From Fundidesulfovibrio soli (GTDB taxonomy: Bacteria > Desulfobacterota > Desulfovibrionia > Desulfovibrionales > Desulfovibrionaceae), in assembly GCF_022808695.1 (NCBI RefSeq), contig NZ_JAKZKW010000002.1, positions 62,001-126,000 of the forward strand: a DNA stretch of 64,000 nt, in the 5' to 3' direction. The position numbers and the translations under genes are program-made. Under the pieces are notes generated by a model. The model was not told where the DNA came from and ran no database searches. It was given only the letters and a program-made list of their open reading frames with translations. This document shows, one piece after another, positions 32,325 to 41,725 of the stretch; within the stretch, counting starts at the first letter, position 1, and each line of letters starts with the position of its first letter.

Positions 32325-34508
32325 CTAGCGGTCCTTCCCGATGGGGCCGAACATCACCGGGGCCTTGGGAATGGGCGGCATGGACGACTGGGTGAGGTGG
32401 ATCACGCTGTCGATGTTGGCGCGCTTGTCCCGCAGGATTTCCGAGTTGATCTCCACGGTGCTGGCGATGCGCGGGGTGATGAACACGAAGAGGTTGGTCT
32501 TGAGGTCGTCCTCGGAGCGCTTCTTGAACAGATTGCCCAGGATGGGGATGTCGCCCAGGCCGGGCACCTTGCTGTGGCCCTCGCTGCGGCTCTTGCCGAT
32601 GAGGCCCGAGAGAACGATGGTCTGGCCGTCCTTAATCAGGACGGTGGTCTCGGTGAGGCGCTTGCGCGTGGTGGGCTGGAGGGTGCCGGTCTGCTGCGTG
32701 ACGGTCTCGTCGACGCGGCTGGTCTCCTGCTTGATCTTGAGCTTGATGGTGTTGCCTTCGTTGATCTGCGGGGTCACCTTCAGAGTGGTGCCCACGTCCT
32801 TGTAGTCGAAGCGCTGGTAGGTCTTGTCGGTGGTGCTCTGGCCCACGTCCTGCGCGGTGAGGAACGGGCGGTTCTCGGCCACGGTGATGGTGGCCTCCTC
32901 GTTGTCGAGGGTCATGAGCTGCGGCGTGGAGATGATGTTGAAGCTGTTGTCGGTCTTGGCCGCGTTTACCAGCACCTGCAGGTTGGAGTAGATCACCTCG
33001 CCGACCTTCACCGGGAAGGCCACCGCGCCAAGGGCCAGGCCCGCGGGCGGGATGAGCGAGCCCGAGGCGTTGTAGACCGACTGGTACCCTGACGGGTTGG
33101 AGGAGCCGAAAATCAGGCCGCCCTTGCTGGAGTCGCCCAGCCCGGCCTGCCTGTTGGCCACGTTGACGTCCACGCCGAAGCTGAAGGCCTTGTCGGTGGA
33201 GACCTCCATGATGAGGGCCTCCACGTAGACCTGCTTGCGGGGGATGTCGAGCTTGCCTAGCACGTCGTTGATGAAGGGGAAGTCCTCCTGATCGGCGGTG
33301 ATGAGCAGGCTGTTGGTGGACTTGTCGGCCACGAAGCGCACCGTGTCGGAGACGATGGGGGCGGGCTTGCCGCCCTCGGTCGTGCCGGCGGAGCCGCCCT
33401 TGCTCAAGAGGTCGGTGAGCACCTTGCTCAGGTTCTCGGCGTCGGCGTGCTGCAGGTGGTAGACCCGGAAGTTGCCCTGGCTCTTGACGTTGGGCACATC
33501 CAGCTTGGCCACCAGGGACTTCACCTGGGCCAGGTAGTCCGGCTCGGCAAGCACCAGCAGGGCGTTGGTGCGCTCGTCGGGCACGATGGCCACGCGCGCG
33601 CCGCCACCCTCCTTCTTGGGCTCCTGGGCCATGAGCTTGTCGATCTTCTGGGCCACCTTGGAGGCCTGGGCGTACTTGAGCGACACAAGCGACAGGCCTG
33701 ATTTGGCCCCGGGCACGTCGATCTGGGAGATGATGGAGATCAGGCGGTTGATGTTGGGCTTGAAATCCGTGACGACCAGGGTGTTGGTCTCGGGGTAGTC
33801 GGCGATGAGGCCGTCGGTGGAGACCATGGGGGTCAGCACCTTGCGGACCTCGGGAGAGCGGATGTAGCGCAGGGCGATCACCTGTGTGACCATGCGGTCG
33901 TCGGCCTGGCCGTTGACCTCCCTGCCGTTCTCCACGGTCTCCATGCTGCGGGTGCGGCTGGTCTTGGAGGGCACGATCTTGGTGTACTTGCCCGACGGCA
34001 GCGTGGTGTAGCCGTTGACCTCCAGCACGGACTCGAAGACCTTGTAGGCGTCCTTCACGGAGATGGCCTGGGGCGACACGACGGAGACGTTGCCCTTCAC
34101 CGCGTCGTCTATGACGAAGTTCCTGCCGGATATCTGGCTGATATACTTAATGAAGGAGCGGATATCCACGCTGTCGAAGTTCAGCGTGACCATGGTCTCG
34201 TTGCTGGGGAGCGTGGCCTCGTTCAGGGGCGTGGGCACCTTGGCGCCGGGGATGGGCGGCGTCTTCTGCATGGGCTGGATGGCCGTCTGCGCCGCCGGTT
34301 CGGCCTGCTGGGGGGCGGGCTGGACAGGCTCGGAGCCGGGCAGCGGCTTGGTCATGGTCGGCTTGCCTATCGGCGGGCCTCCGGGCAGGGGCTGCTCCGG
34401 GGTCTGTGCCATAGTCTGGGCCAGGGCGCCGGATGCCGCCAGCAGCGTGAGCGCCACGGCGAACAACGCCCGGGCGAGGGTGGAACCTGCGCGTGAACCC
34501 AAAGTCAT
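32325..34508 (-). CDS. gspD: Type II secretion outer-membrane secretin GspD
   Basis: A 727-residue secretin with a signal peptide (to about residue 30, ASGALAQ) and a Pro/Gln-rich segment. N0-N3 ring domains follow (VTLNFDSVDIRSFIKYISQ; repeated LRYIRSPEVRKVL, LKYAQASKVAQKI, YHLQHADAENLSKVL modules). The C-terminal beta-barrel domain includes VPGLGDIPILGNLFKKR, the secretin signature. It forms the outer-membrane channel. ATG 34508 follows CAGGAG and is preferred to an upstream in-frame ATG at 34556. Confidence 0.94.
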   Translation of the reverse strand: MTLGSRAGSTLARALFAVALTLLAASGALAQTMAQTPEQPLPGGPPIGKPTMTKPLPGSEPVQPAPQQAEPAAQTAIQPMQKTPPIPGAKVPTPLNEATLPSNETMVTLNFDSVDIRSFIKYISQISGRNFVIDDAVKGNVSVVSPQAISVKDAYKVFESVLEVNGYTTLPSGKYTKIVPSKTSRTRSMETVENGREVNGQADDRMVTQVIALRYIRSPEVRKVLTPMVSTDGLIADYPETNTLVVTDFKPNINRLISIISQIDVPGAKSGLSLVSLKYAQASKVAQKIDKLMAQEPKKEGGGARVAIVPDERTNALLVLAEPDYLAQVKSLVAKLDVPNVKSQGNFRVYHLQHADAENLSKVLTDLLSKGGSAGTTEGGKPAPIVSDTVRFVADKSTNSLLITADQEDFPFINDVLGKLDIPRKQVYVEALIMEVSTDKAFSFGVDVNVANRQAGLGDSSKGGLIFGSSNPSGYQSVYNASGSLIPPAGLALGAVAFPVKVGEVIYSNLQVLVNAAKTDNSFNIISTPQLMTLDNEEATITVAENRPFLTAQDVGQSTTDKTYQRFDYKDVGTTLKVTPQINEGNTIKLKIKQETSRVDETVTQQTGTLQPTTRKRLTETTVLIKDGQTIVLSGLIGKSRSEGHSKVPGLGDIPILGNLFKKRSEDDLKTNLFVFITPRIASTVEINSEILRDKRANIDSVIHLTQSSMPPIPKAPVMFGPIGKDR

Positions 34509-34602
34509 GAGTGACTCCTGTATGGCTAAGGACGCCGTGCACGGCGCGAGATCCATGCCGGACGGGGTCGTATGCTAGTGTAACGAATATTCTATCTCCG
34601 CT

Positions 34603-34631
34603 CAGTTACTTCCCGGTGTCTTGGCTGTCAA
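34603..34631 (-). promoter_or_regulatory. Candidate promoter upstream of gspD
   Basis: TTGACA (34631-34626 on the minus strand), a 17 bp spacer and TAACTG (34608-34603), about 95 bp before the gspD start. The -10 box is weak. The rest of the 283 bp gap between gspD and the peptidase gene shows no gene. Confidence 0.35.
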
Positions 34632-34791
34632 CGGTAAAGTGGCCTCTGTGCGGCCGCACCTGAGGGGCAGGGGTTCTCATTTGCGGAAGGATGCGGCTGC
34701 CCGGAATGCAGTCTCAATGCGTGGGGTCTGCATGCGGACGCACGCGGCGGCTCATCAGAAGCCGGCCGCGTGCGCCGGAAAAGTGGAAGGT

Positions 34792-36090
34792 CTATTGGAA
34801 CTTGCCTGTTATGTTGTCTTTGATCCAGTGGGGGTCCCACCATTCGATGGGCTGCACCTCGATGCCGTGCAGGATGATGCCGAAGTGCAGATGGTCCCCC
34901 GCGGCAAGGCCCGTGGCGCCCGTGTTGCCGAGGATGTCTCCTTTCCTCACCTCGTCGCCTTCCTTCACGCGTATCTGGCTCAGGTGCGAGTAGATGGTCT
35001 GCAGGCCCCAGCCGTGGTCCACCACGACGGCGTTGCCGTAGATGCCGAAGAATCCGGTGAAGACAACCCGCCCGCTGTTGGAGGCGGGCACCTGGGCGTT
35101 CTCCAGGGAGGCCAGGTCCACGCCGAGGTGGGTCTCCTCGTCGATCTTCTGGTTCTTGTAGAAGTAGGAGCGGCCGTCGCCGAAGCCCGCCCTGGGCGCG
35201 GCGTTGGGCAGGCGCAGGAAGGCGCCTTCCCAGAGCATTTTGGGCGAGGTCTTGGCGGCGAACTCGAAGAGCTTGGCCACGTTCTCACGCCGGACGTCCC
35301 GGTTGACCTTCACGTACAGGGCCACCGGGTCCTTGATTTCGGGGTAGATGTTCTCGAACTGGGGCATCTTGGCTTGGAGGAACTCGTCGCCCACGTTCAA
35401 GTTGTCGTGCTTGAACTTGGTGGCCCGGGCCTGGACCCTGAAGGATATGCTGCGCTCGTTTCCGGCCGAATCCTCCGCGAAGAGGCGGGGCTGGAAGCGG
35501 GCGAAGTCCATGTTCCAGGGGAAGACGAAGATGCAGGCGTAGTTGCCGGAGTCGAGCTTGTAGCCGGGGAAGAAGAGGTCGCCGACCATGACGCCGGAGC
35601 GCTCCACGTCCTTGTTGACCTGGTAGACCACGCCGCAGGCGCCGCCCTGCTTGATGATGTGCGCCTGGGAGAGCACGTTGATCACCGGGGCGCGGTTGTC
35701 GAGGTTCATGGTCCTGTTGATGCGCGTGGTGTTGCCCGCGCCGAAGTTGAACACGGACTTGTCCGAGACCACGACCACGATGTCGAACTGGCCTTCGCGC
35801 AGCCCGGCCTGCTCCAGGGTGAACTTCTCCTGGATGGACTTGGGGGCGGGCTCGTAGGTCTTCTGGATGATGGTGGTCTCCTTCTGGCCTTGCAGAACGG
35901 AGACCTTCAGGGTGCGGACGCCGGAGCCGTCGTCCTTGGCGGTGACGGAGAACTCCCGCTTGCTGCCCGTTGCGGGCCTGTCCGGGGTGAGCTCCACCAC
36001 CGGCGCGGCCATGTCCCTGGTGAAGTAGTACGCGCCGACGCCAGCGCCCGCGAGGATGATCAACAAGAGAAAAGATATGAACTTGCCCAT
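34792..36090 (-). CDS. Membrane-anchored M23 (LytM-type) peptidase
   Basis: A 432-residue envelope protein with an N-terminal membrane anchor (residues 4-23) and Ig-like periplasmic regions (PVINVLSQAH and similar). Its C-terminal M23 metallopeptidase domain (about 325-425) has the zinc ligands HLGVDLAS (HxxxD) and GDHLHFGI (HxH), plus SHLSQIRVKEGDEVRKGDILGNTG. Catalytic residues are intact, so it probably cuts peptidoglycan cross-links. Lying just upstream of gspD-gspE on the same strand, it may open the wall for the secretin or act in general remodelling; that link is inferred. Confidence 0.88.
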   Translation of the reverse strand: MGKFISFLLLIILAGAGVGAYYFTRDMAAPVVELTPDRPATGSKREFSVTAKDDGSGVRTLKVSVLQGQKETTIIQKTYEPAPKSIQEKFTLEQAGLREGQFDIVVVVSDKSVFNFGAGNTTRINRTMNLDNRAPVINVLSQAHIIKQGGACGVVYQVNKDVERSGVMVGDLFFPGYKLDSGNYACIFVFPWNMDFARFQPRLFAEDSAGNERSISFRVQARATKFKHDNLNVGDEFLQAKMPQFENIYPEIKDPVALYVKVNRDVRRENVAKLFEFAAKTSPKMLWEGAFLRLPNAAPRAGFGDGRSYFYKNQKIDEETHLGVDLASLENAQVPASNSGRVVFTGFFGIYGNAVVVDHGWGLQTIYSHLSQIRVKEGDEVRKGDILGNTGATGLAAGDHLHFGIILHGIEVQPIEWWDPHWIKDNITGKFQ

Positions 36091-36278
36091 AGCTGCCGAT
36101 GTGGTTGGAGTGATGCGCCTGAACTGCGGCGCGCTTCGGTGCTGCCTTACCGTGGCCCGCGCGTGAGCACAAGGGCTCAGTTCTCTGGGTGAAACGCTTC
36201 GTGTCCTTTGAGGTTTGCTGGACGTGCGGTGGCAAAACGGTTAGTTCGCGCTGAAATCGCTGCTCTGGGGATTTCCAG

Positions 36279-37385
36279 GTGAAAATGAGACTGTCCGCGC
36301 TGCTGCTGTTGTTTGTCGCCGTCTGCTCCGCCTGCCAGAAGAAGGCCGAGCCGCCCCAGGCCAGACCCGTGCCCGTGGGCGTGGTCAAGGCCCAGGTCAA
36401 GGACGCGCCCGTGGTTGTCAACGGAATCGGCCATGTGGTGGCGATGCGCACCGTCACGGTGACGCCGCAGGTCACGGGCCTGCTCAAATCGGTCGAATTC
36501 AAGGAAGGGGCCATCGTCCGCGAGGGGGATCTGCTCGCGGTCATCGACCCCAAGCCCTTCGAGGCCAAGGTGGCCGAAGCCCTGGGCGCGCTCAAGCGCG
36601 ACTGGACCAGGGCGGAACAGGCCGGTCGCGACCACCTGCGCTACAAGGACCTGGTGCAGAAGGAGGTCGTCAGCCGCGACGACTACGAGCAGAAGCGCAC
36701 CGAGTTCGAATCCAGCTGGCAGCAGGTCCGCTCCGACCAGGGGGCGCTGGAGACCGCGCGCATCAACCTGGCCTATTGCCGCATCACCTCCCCGGTGTCG
36801 GGCGCCGCGGGTTACCAGAACGTGAAGCCCGGCAACGTCGTCAACGCCAACACCACGGCCATCGCCACCATCAACCAGGTGCAGCCCGTGCTGGTGCGCT
36901 TCTCCGTCAACGAGGCCGACCTGCCCCTGGTGCGCTCCTGGTTCGGCAAGGAGGCCGTCCCCGTGACGGCCCGCGTGCCCAAGGAGGAGAACGACATCAA
37001 GGAGCGCGGCGTGCTCACGGCCATCGACAACGCCGTGGACGTGCAGACCGGCATGATCATGCTCCAGGCCCAGTTCGACAACAAGGAGCTCACGCTCTGG
37101 CCGGGCCAGTTCGTCAACGTGCAGGCCGTGCTCACCGTGGAGAAGGACCGCACCGTGATCCCCTCCGACGCGGTGATGACCCGCCAGGACGGCTCCTTCG
37201 TGTTCGTGGTCTCCGAGAAGTCCACGGCGGAGCTGCGCAAGGTGACAACCGGCAGGATGGTCGGGCGCAGGGAGGTCGTGATCCTCTCGGGCGTCGCCCC
37301 GGGCGAGACCATCATCTCTGACGGGGTCATCCGCGTGGCCCCCGGCGGAGCCGTGACCGTCCAGGGAGCCGGAGCCCCGCAATGA
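36279..37385 (+). CDS. RND efflux periplasmic adaptor (MdtA/AcrA-like)
   Basis: A 368-residue membrane-fusion protein. An N-terminal signal with a near-lipobox (VCSAC, residues 15-19) suggests a lipid anchor. Lipoyl-like hybrid motif segments (TGLLKSVEFKEGAIVREGDLLAVID and RITSPVSGAAGY) flank a helical hairpin (about 95-150), followed by beta-barrel and membrane-proximal domains. It bridges the inner-membrane pump and an outer-membrane channel. The GTG start at 36279 has an in-frame ATG two codons later. It overlaps the pump gene by 4 bp. No TolC-type gene follows, so the outer channel must be encoded elsewhere. Confidence 0.92.
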   Translation: MKMRLSALLLLFVAVCSACQKKAEPPQARPVPVGVVKAQVKDAPVVVNGIGHVVAMRTVTVTPQVTGLLKSVEFKEGAIVREGDLLAVIDPKPFEAKVAEALGALKRDWTRAEQAGRDHLRYKDLVQKEVVSRDDYEQKRTEFESSWQQVRSDQGALETARINLAYCRITSPVSGAAGYQNVKPGNVVNANTTAIATINQVQPVLVRFSVNEADLPLVRSWFGKEAVPVTARVPKEENDIKERGVLTAIDNAVDVQTGMIMLQAQFDNKELTLWPGQFVNVQAVLTVEKDRTVIPSDAVMTRQDGSFVFVVSEKSTAELRKVTTGRMVGRREVVILSGVAPGETIISDGVIRVAPGGAVTVQGAGAPQ

Positions 37386-40300
37386 CCGACATTTTCATCA
37401 AGCGCCCCATAGCCACGGCGCTCATCACCTTCGGCCTGCTGTTCCTGGGCCTCACCGCCTACGACGCGCTGCCCGTCTCCGAGATGCCGGCCATCGACTT
37501 CCCCACCATCCAGGTGGTGGCCAGCCTGCCCGGCGCGGACCCCGAAACCATGGCCTCCTCCGTGGCCACACCCCTTGAGAAGCAGTTCGCCACCATCGCG
37601 GGCATCACGTCCATGAACTCGGTGAACACCCTGGGGCAGACCACCATCATTTTGCAGTTCGAGCTGAGCCGCAACATTGACGGCGCAGGCTCCGACGTGC
37701 AGACCGCCATCTCGGCGGCCAGCGGCTACCTGCCATCCAACCTGCCCAACCCGCCCACCTACCAGAAGGTCAACCCGGCGGACACGCCCATCCTCTACAT
37801 AGGCATGCGCTCCTCCACGCTGCCGCTGTACAAGCTCACGGACTACGCCAAGACCTTCGTGTCCCAGCGCATCTCCATGATCTCCGGCGTGGCCCAGGTG
37901 GCCATCTACGGCGACCAGACCTACTCCCCGCGCATCCAGGTGGACCCCGACAAGCTGGCCGCCTACAACCTCTCCATCAACCAGGTGGCGGACGCTTTCG
38001 TTGCGGAGAACGTGAACCTGCCCACGGGCTCGCTCTACGGCCAGGTGAAGCTCTTCACCATCAAGGCCAAGGGCATGCTCATGAACGCCCGGCAGTACAT
38101 CAACCAGATCATCGCCTGGAGGGGGGAGAAACCCATACGCCTGTCCGACGTGGGCACCGCGGTGGACTCCACCATCAACGACAAGAACGCCTCCTACCAC
38201 AACACCACGCCCTCGCTCACCATCGCCGTGCGCCGCCAGCCCGGCACCAACACCATCCGCGTGGTGGACGACATCAAGGCCCTGCTGCCCGCCATCAAGG
38301 CCACGCTGCCGCAGTCCGTCGAGTTCGAGGTCATGTACGACCGCTCGGACACCATCCGCGAGTCCGTGCAGGACGTGAAGTTCACCATGGCCCTGTCCAT
38401 CGCCCTGGTGGTCGTGGTGGTCTTCATGTTCCTCAAGAACGCGCGCGCCACGGTCATCGCAAGCCTGGCCATCCCGGCGGCCATCATCGGCACGTTCGCC
38501 ATCATGAAGCAGATGGGCTTCTCGCTGGACAACCTCTCGCTCATGGCGCTCACCCTGGCGGTGGGCTTCATCGTGGACGACGCCATCGTCATGCTCGAGA
38601 ACATCGTGCGCCACATGGAGATGGGCAAGCCGCCCATGCAGGCGGCCCTGGACGGCGCGCGCCAGATCGGCTTCACCATCGTGTCCATGACGCTCTCCCT
38701 GGCAGTGGTGTTCATCCCGGTCATGTTCATGGCGGGCATCCTGGGGCGCATCCTCAACGAACTGGCGGTGACCATCACCATCGCCATCATCGTCTCGGGC
38801 TTCGTCACGCTCTCCTTCACGCCCATGCTGTGCAGCCAGTTCCTGCGCCAGGGCACGGTGGGGCATTCGGGCAAGCTCTTCGCGGCCATGGAGCGCGGGT
38901 ACGAGGTCTCCCTGCGCTTCGTCCTGCGCCACCGCTTCGCCACCCTCATGGCCAGCTTCGGCATCCTGGCGCTCACGGGCTGGATGTTCACCAAGGTGCC
39001 CACGGGCTTCATCCCCACCACGGACGCGGGCTTCATCTACGGCTACGCCATGGCCGAGCAGAGCGCCTCCTTCGACTCCATGAAGGAGCGCATCCTGCGC
39101 GTGGCCGAGATCGTCTCCGCCGACGAGAACGTGCGCAAGATGGTGGGCATCGTGGGCGTGGGCGGCCCCAACACCTCCATGAACAACGCGGCCTTCTTCA
39201 CGCTGGTCAAGCCCGCCCACGAGCGCAAGGAGGACATCAACAGCGTGCTGAACACCCTGCGCGCCAAGCTGGCCTCCATCAAGGACCTGCGGCTGTTCAT
39301 GTTCAACCCGCCCGCCATCCAGATCGGCGGGCGCTCCACGCGCGCGCTCTACCAGTTCACGCTGCTCTCCCCGGAGGTGGACAAGCTCTACGCGGCCGCC
39401 CGCCAGTTCGAGGAGAGGATGCGCACCCTGCCCGAGCTTCGCGACGTGAACTCCGACATGCAGATCGACGGCCCCCAGGTGCTCCTGCGCATCGACCGCG
39501 ACAAGGCCGCCGGGTTCGGCATCTCGGCCAAGGCTATCGAGACGGCGCTGTGGTCGGCCTACGGGGCGCGCCAGATCTCGAACATCTACGCCACCACGGA
39601 CACCTACCGCGTTGTCATCGAGGTGGCCCCCGAGTTCCAGCGCGATCCGGGCCTGCTCTCCAAGCTCTACGTGCAGCCAGACCTCGAGAACAACAAGGAC
39701 AAGAACAAGGACAAGCTCGTCCCGCTCGCCAACCTGGTGGCGCTGGAAGAGGGCGTTGGCCCCATCACCGTGAACCACACCGGCCAGCTGACCTCGGTGA
39801 CCATCTCCTTCAACACGGCCGAAGGCTTCTCCCTGGGCCAGGCGGTGAACGCCATCACCGAGCTGGCGGACAAGGAGCTCCCGGCGGACATCAGCCGCAC
39901 CTTCGAGGGCCAGGCCACGGCGTTCAAGCAGTCGGCCGCCAGCGTGCCCTTCCTGCTTCTGCTGGCCGTGGTGGTCATCTACATCATCCTGGGCGTCCTC
40001 TATGAGAGCTTCGTTCACCCCATCACCATCCTCTCCGGCCTGCCCTCCGCGGCACTGGGCGGGCTGGTGGCGCTGATGATCTTCGGGCGCGAGCTGGACC
40101 TCTACGGTTTCGTGGGCATCATCATGCTCATCGGCATCGTGAAGAAGAACGCCATCATGGTCATCGACTTCGCCATCGAGGCCGAGAAGCACGGCAAGAC
40201 CCCCACCGACGCCGTGTTCGAGGGCTGCCTCACCCGCTTCCGGCCCATCATGATGACCACCGTGGCCGCCATCGCGGGCATCATGCCCATCGCCATGGCC

Positions 40301-40468
40301 TACGGCGCGGGCGGGCAGGCCCGCCAGCCCCTGGGCCTCTCCGTGGCGGGCGGCCTGGCCATCTCCCAGGTGGTGACGCTCTACCTGACCCCGGTGTTCT
40401 ACACCTACCTGGACCAGCTCCAGAACTGGCTCAAGCGCCGCAAGGGCGGCGAGGAGGAGGCCGCATGA
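37382..40468 (+). CDS. RND multidrug efflux transporter (MdtB/AcrB-like, HAE1 group)
   Basis: A 1028-residue inner-membrane proton-driven pump with the standard 12-helix layout and two large periplasmic loops. The N-terminus FIKRPIATALITFGLLFLG, the TM4 pair Asp-Asp in GFIVDDAIVMLEN (proton relay) and the TM10-11 region IGIVKKNAIMVIDFA are diagnostic. Length and motifs fit the hydrophobe/amphiphile efflux group. The gene overlaps the adaptor gene (ATGA) and the next enzyme gene. Substrates cannot be predicted. Confidence 0.95.
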   Translation: MTDIFIKRPIATALITFGLLFLGLTAYDALPVSEMPAIDFPTIQVVASLPGADPETMASSVATPLEKQFATIAGITSMNSVNTLGQTTIILQFELSRNIDGAGSDVQTAISAASGYLPSNLPNPPTYQKVNPADTPILYIGMRSSTLPLYKLTDYAKTFVSQRISMISGVAQVAIYGDQTYSPRIQVDPDKLAAYNLSINQVADAFVAENVNLPTGSLYGQVKLFTIKAKGMLMNARQYINQIIAWRGEKPIRLSDVGTAVDSTINDKNASYHNTTPSLTIAVRRQPGTNTIRVVDDIKALLPAIKATLPQSVEFEVMYDRSDTIRESVQDVKFTMALSIALVVVVVFMFLKNARATVIASLAIPAAIIGTFAIMKQMGFSLDNLSLMALTLAVGFIVDDAIVMLENIVRHMEMGKPPMQAALDGARQIGFTIVSMTLSLAVVFIPVMFMAGILGRILNELAVTITIAIIVSGFVTLSFTPMLCSQFLRQGTVGHSGKLFAAMERGYEVSLRFVLRHRFATLMASFGILALTGWMFTKVPTGFIPTTDAGFIYGYAMAEQSASFDSMKERILRVAEIVSADENVRKMVGIVGVGGPNTSMNNAAFFTLVKPAHERKEDINSVLNTLRAKLASIKDLRLFMFNPPAIQIGGRSTRALYQFTLLSPEVDKLYAAARQFEERMRTLPELRDVNSDMQIDGPQVLLRIDRDKAAGFGISAKAIETALWSAYGARQISNIYATTDTYRVVIEVAPEFQRDPGLLSKLYVQPDLENNKDKNKDKLVPLANLVALEEGVGPITVNHTGQLTSVTISFNTAEGFSLGQAVNAITELADKELPADISRTFEGQATAFKQSAASVPFLLLLAVVVIYIILGVLYESFVHPITILSGLPSAALGGLVALMIFGRELDLYGFVGIIMLIGIVKKNAIMVIDFAIEAEKHGKTPTDAVFEGCLTRFRPIMMTTVAAIAGIMPIAMAYGAGGQARQPLGLSVAGGLAISQVVTLYLTPVFYTYLDQLQNWLKRRKGGEEEAA

Positions 40469-41382
40469 TGACCGTCGAGGCCGAGCGCACCGCCGAGCTG
40501 CTGCCGTTCACGCCTCTGGCCCGGTCCGTGGCCGAGGTCCTGGCCGCCAAGGCCGCCGGGCGGGTGACCGCGCCCGAACGGCTGCACATGCCCCTGCCCG
40601 GCGGGGGTGTGCTGCTGGCCATGCCCGCCTCCGACGGCCGGATGGCCGTGGCCAAGTTGGTCACGCTGCACCCGGGCAACGCCGACAAGGGCCTGCCGCT
40701 CCTGCACGGCGAGGTGGTGGCCATGTGCGCCAGGACGGGCCGCCGCCTGGGCATGCTCGACGGCCCCGAGGCCACGGCGCGGCGCACCGCCGCCGCTTCG
40801 CTGCTGGCGGCCACGCGCCTGGCACCGCGCCCCGGCGGGGAGCTGCTGGTGTTGGGCGCGGGCGTTCAGGCCATGGCCCACGCCCTGGCTTTCGCTGAAG
40901 GGCTCGGCGCGGAAGGGACTGGCGTGGAGCGGGTGCATGTCTGCTCCCTCAGGATGGGCAGGGCCGAGGCCATGGCGGACAGGCTGGTGGAACTGGGCAT
41001 CCCGGCCGAGGCCGTGGCCGACCCGGGCGAGGCCGCCTCCCGCGCGGCGCTGATCGTGGCCGCCACCACCAGCCCCATCCCGGTGGTGCCGGAGGCCGTC
41101 CGGGAGGACGTCTTCATCGCCGCCGTGGGCTCGTTCCATGCCGACAGGGCGGAGGTCCCCGGCGGATTGGTGCGCCGCTGCCGCCTGTTCGTGGACGACC
41201 TGGACGCAGCCCGCACCGAGGCCGGAGACCTGATCCTGGCCGGGGTGGACTGGAAGGACGTCACCCCGCTGGAGGCCGTCACCGAGCGCCTGGAACTGCC
41301 CGGCCCGGTGCTCTACAAGAGCGTGGGGCATGCCTCCCTGGACCTGGCCGCCGCACGCCTGGCCTTCGGGCATCTGCTGTAG
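40465..41382 (+). CDS. Ornithine cyclodeaminase/mu-crystallin family protein
   Basis: A 305-residue NAD(P)-binding protein of the ornithine cyclodeaminase, alanine dehydrogenase and mu-crystallin family. Features are the N-terminal lid MPLPGGGVLLAMPASDGRMAVAKLVT, the Rossmann motif LLVLGAGVQAMAHALAFAE and IVAATTSPIPVV. The family includes ketimine reductases and N-alkyl amino acid dehydrogenases, so the substrate is open. It overlaps the RND pump gene by 4 bp (ATGATGA), making it an unusual third member of an efflux operon. Either of two adjacent ATGs may be used. Confidence 0.85.
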   Translation: MMTVEAERTAELLPFTPLARSVAEVLAAKAAGRVTAPERLHMPLPGGGVLLAMPASDGRMAVAKLVTLHPGNADKGLPLLHGEVVAMCARTGRRLGMLDGPEATARRTAAASLLAATRLAPRPGGELLVLGAGVQAMAHALAFAEGLGAEGTGVERVHVCSLRMGRAEAMADRLVELGIPAEAVADPGEAASRAALIVAATTSPIPVVPEAVREDVFIAAVGSFHADRAEVPGGLVRRCRLFVDDLDAARTEAGDLILAGVDWKDVTPLEAVTERLELPGPVLYKSVGHASLDLAAARLAFGHLL

Positions 41383-41406
41383 TGCCGACGGGTTGTCCGA
41401 CCGTAT

Positions 41407-41435
41407 TTGACAATCCTCCCCGCTGCCCATAGGGT
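41407..41435 (+). promoter_or_regulatory. Candidate promoter for ettA
   Basis: TTGACA, a 17 bp spacer and TAGGGT, about 285 bp before the ettA start. The -10 box is poor, so this is tentative. Confidence 0.35.
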
Positions 41436-41536
41436 AGCCGTCCCGATGCGCCTCCGGCCAGCCATCCTGGTAACACCTCGAAAGTGCTCAGTTAATGTCG
41501 TAGGTGCAGGGGGGCGCGGAGTGCGCCGCTGGAGGA

Positions 41537-41576
41537 GCCTCCGGCGGCCAAAGGGCTTCGCCCTTTGGAATCCCAT
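41537..41576 (-). repeat. Intergenic hairpin repeat, copy e
   Basis: GCCTCCGGCGG followed by a perfect nine-base-pair hairpin (CCAAAGGGC / GCCCTTTGG) and AATCCC. The terminal GCTTCGC block is missing here; ATACAGG nearby is shared with copy g. Confidence 0.8.
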
Positions 41577-41725
41577 ATTATACAGGTTGTTTCCGCTGGC
41601 CTGGGCGCACGGCCGGTGCGAGCCGATGCGCGCGGGGCCAGGGTTCGGGCGGCGGACCAGTCCGGCGCGGAAGACGAATTTCAAGCCGACACGTTCGGCG
41701 GACGCTACTACATTCAGGAGTTCAC

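Larger units (their letters stand above)
41383..41725. other. 343 bp gap before ettA
   Basis: No gene is visible here. The gap holds a promoter candidate at 41407-41435, repeat copy e at 41537 and an otherwise featureless stretch up to the ettA ribosome site. Confidence 0.6.

Noticed and set aside
30441-34508. Type IV pilus assignment for the ATPase and secretin genes.
   Set aside because: No pilin, PilM-P or PilT neighbours are seen. The ATPase and secretin read as GspE/GspD, and a secreted cargo gene is adjacent; the pilus option cannot be wholly excluded.
36812-40192. A 1126-residue open frame on the minus strand opposite the RND pump.
   Set aside because: The plus-strand pump and adaptor motifs are complete; the minus frame has a His/Gly/Asp-rich shadow composition with no recognisable domain.
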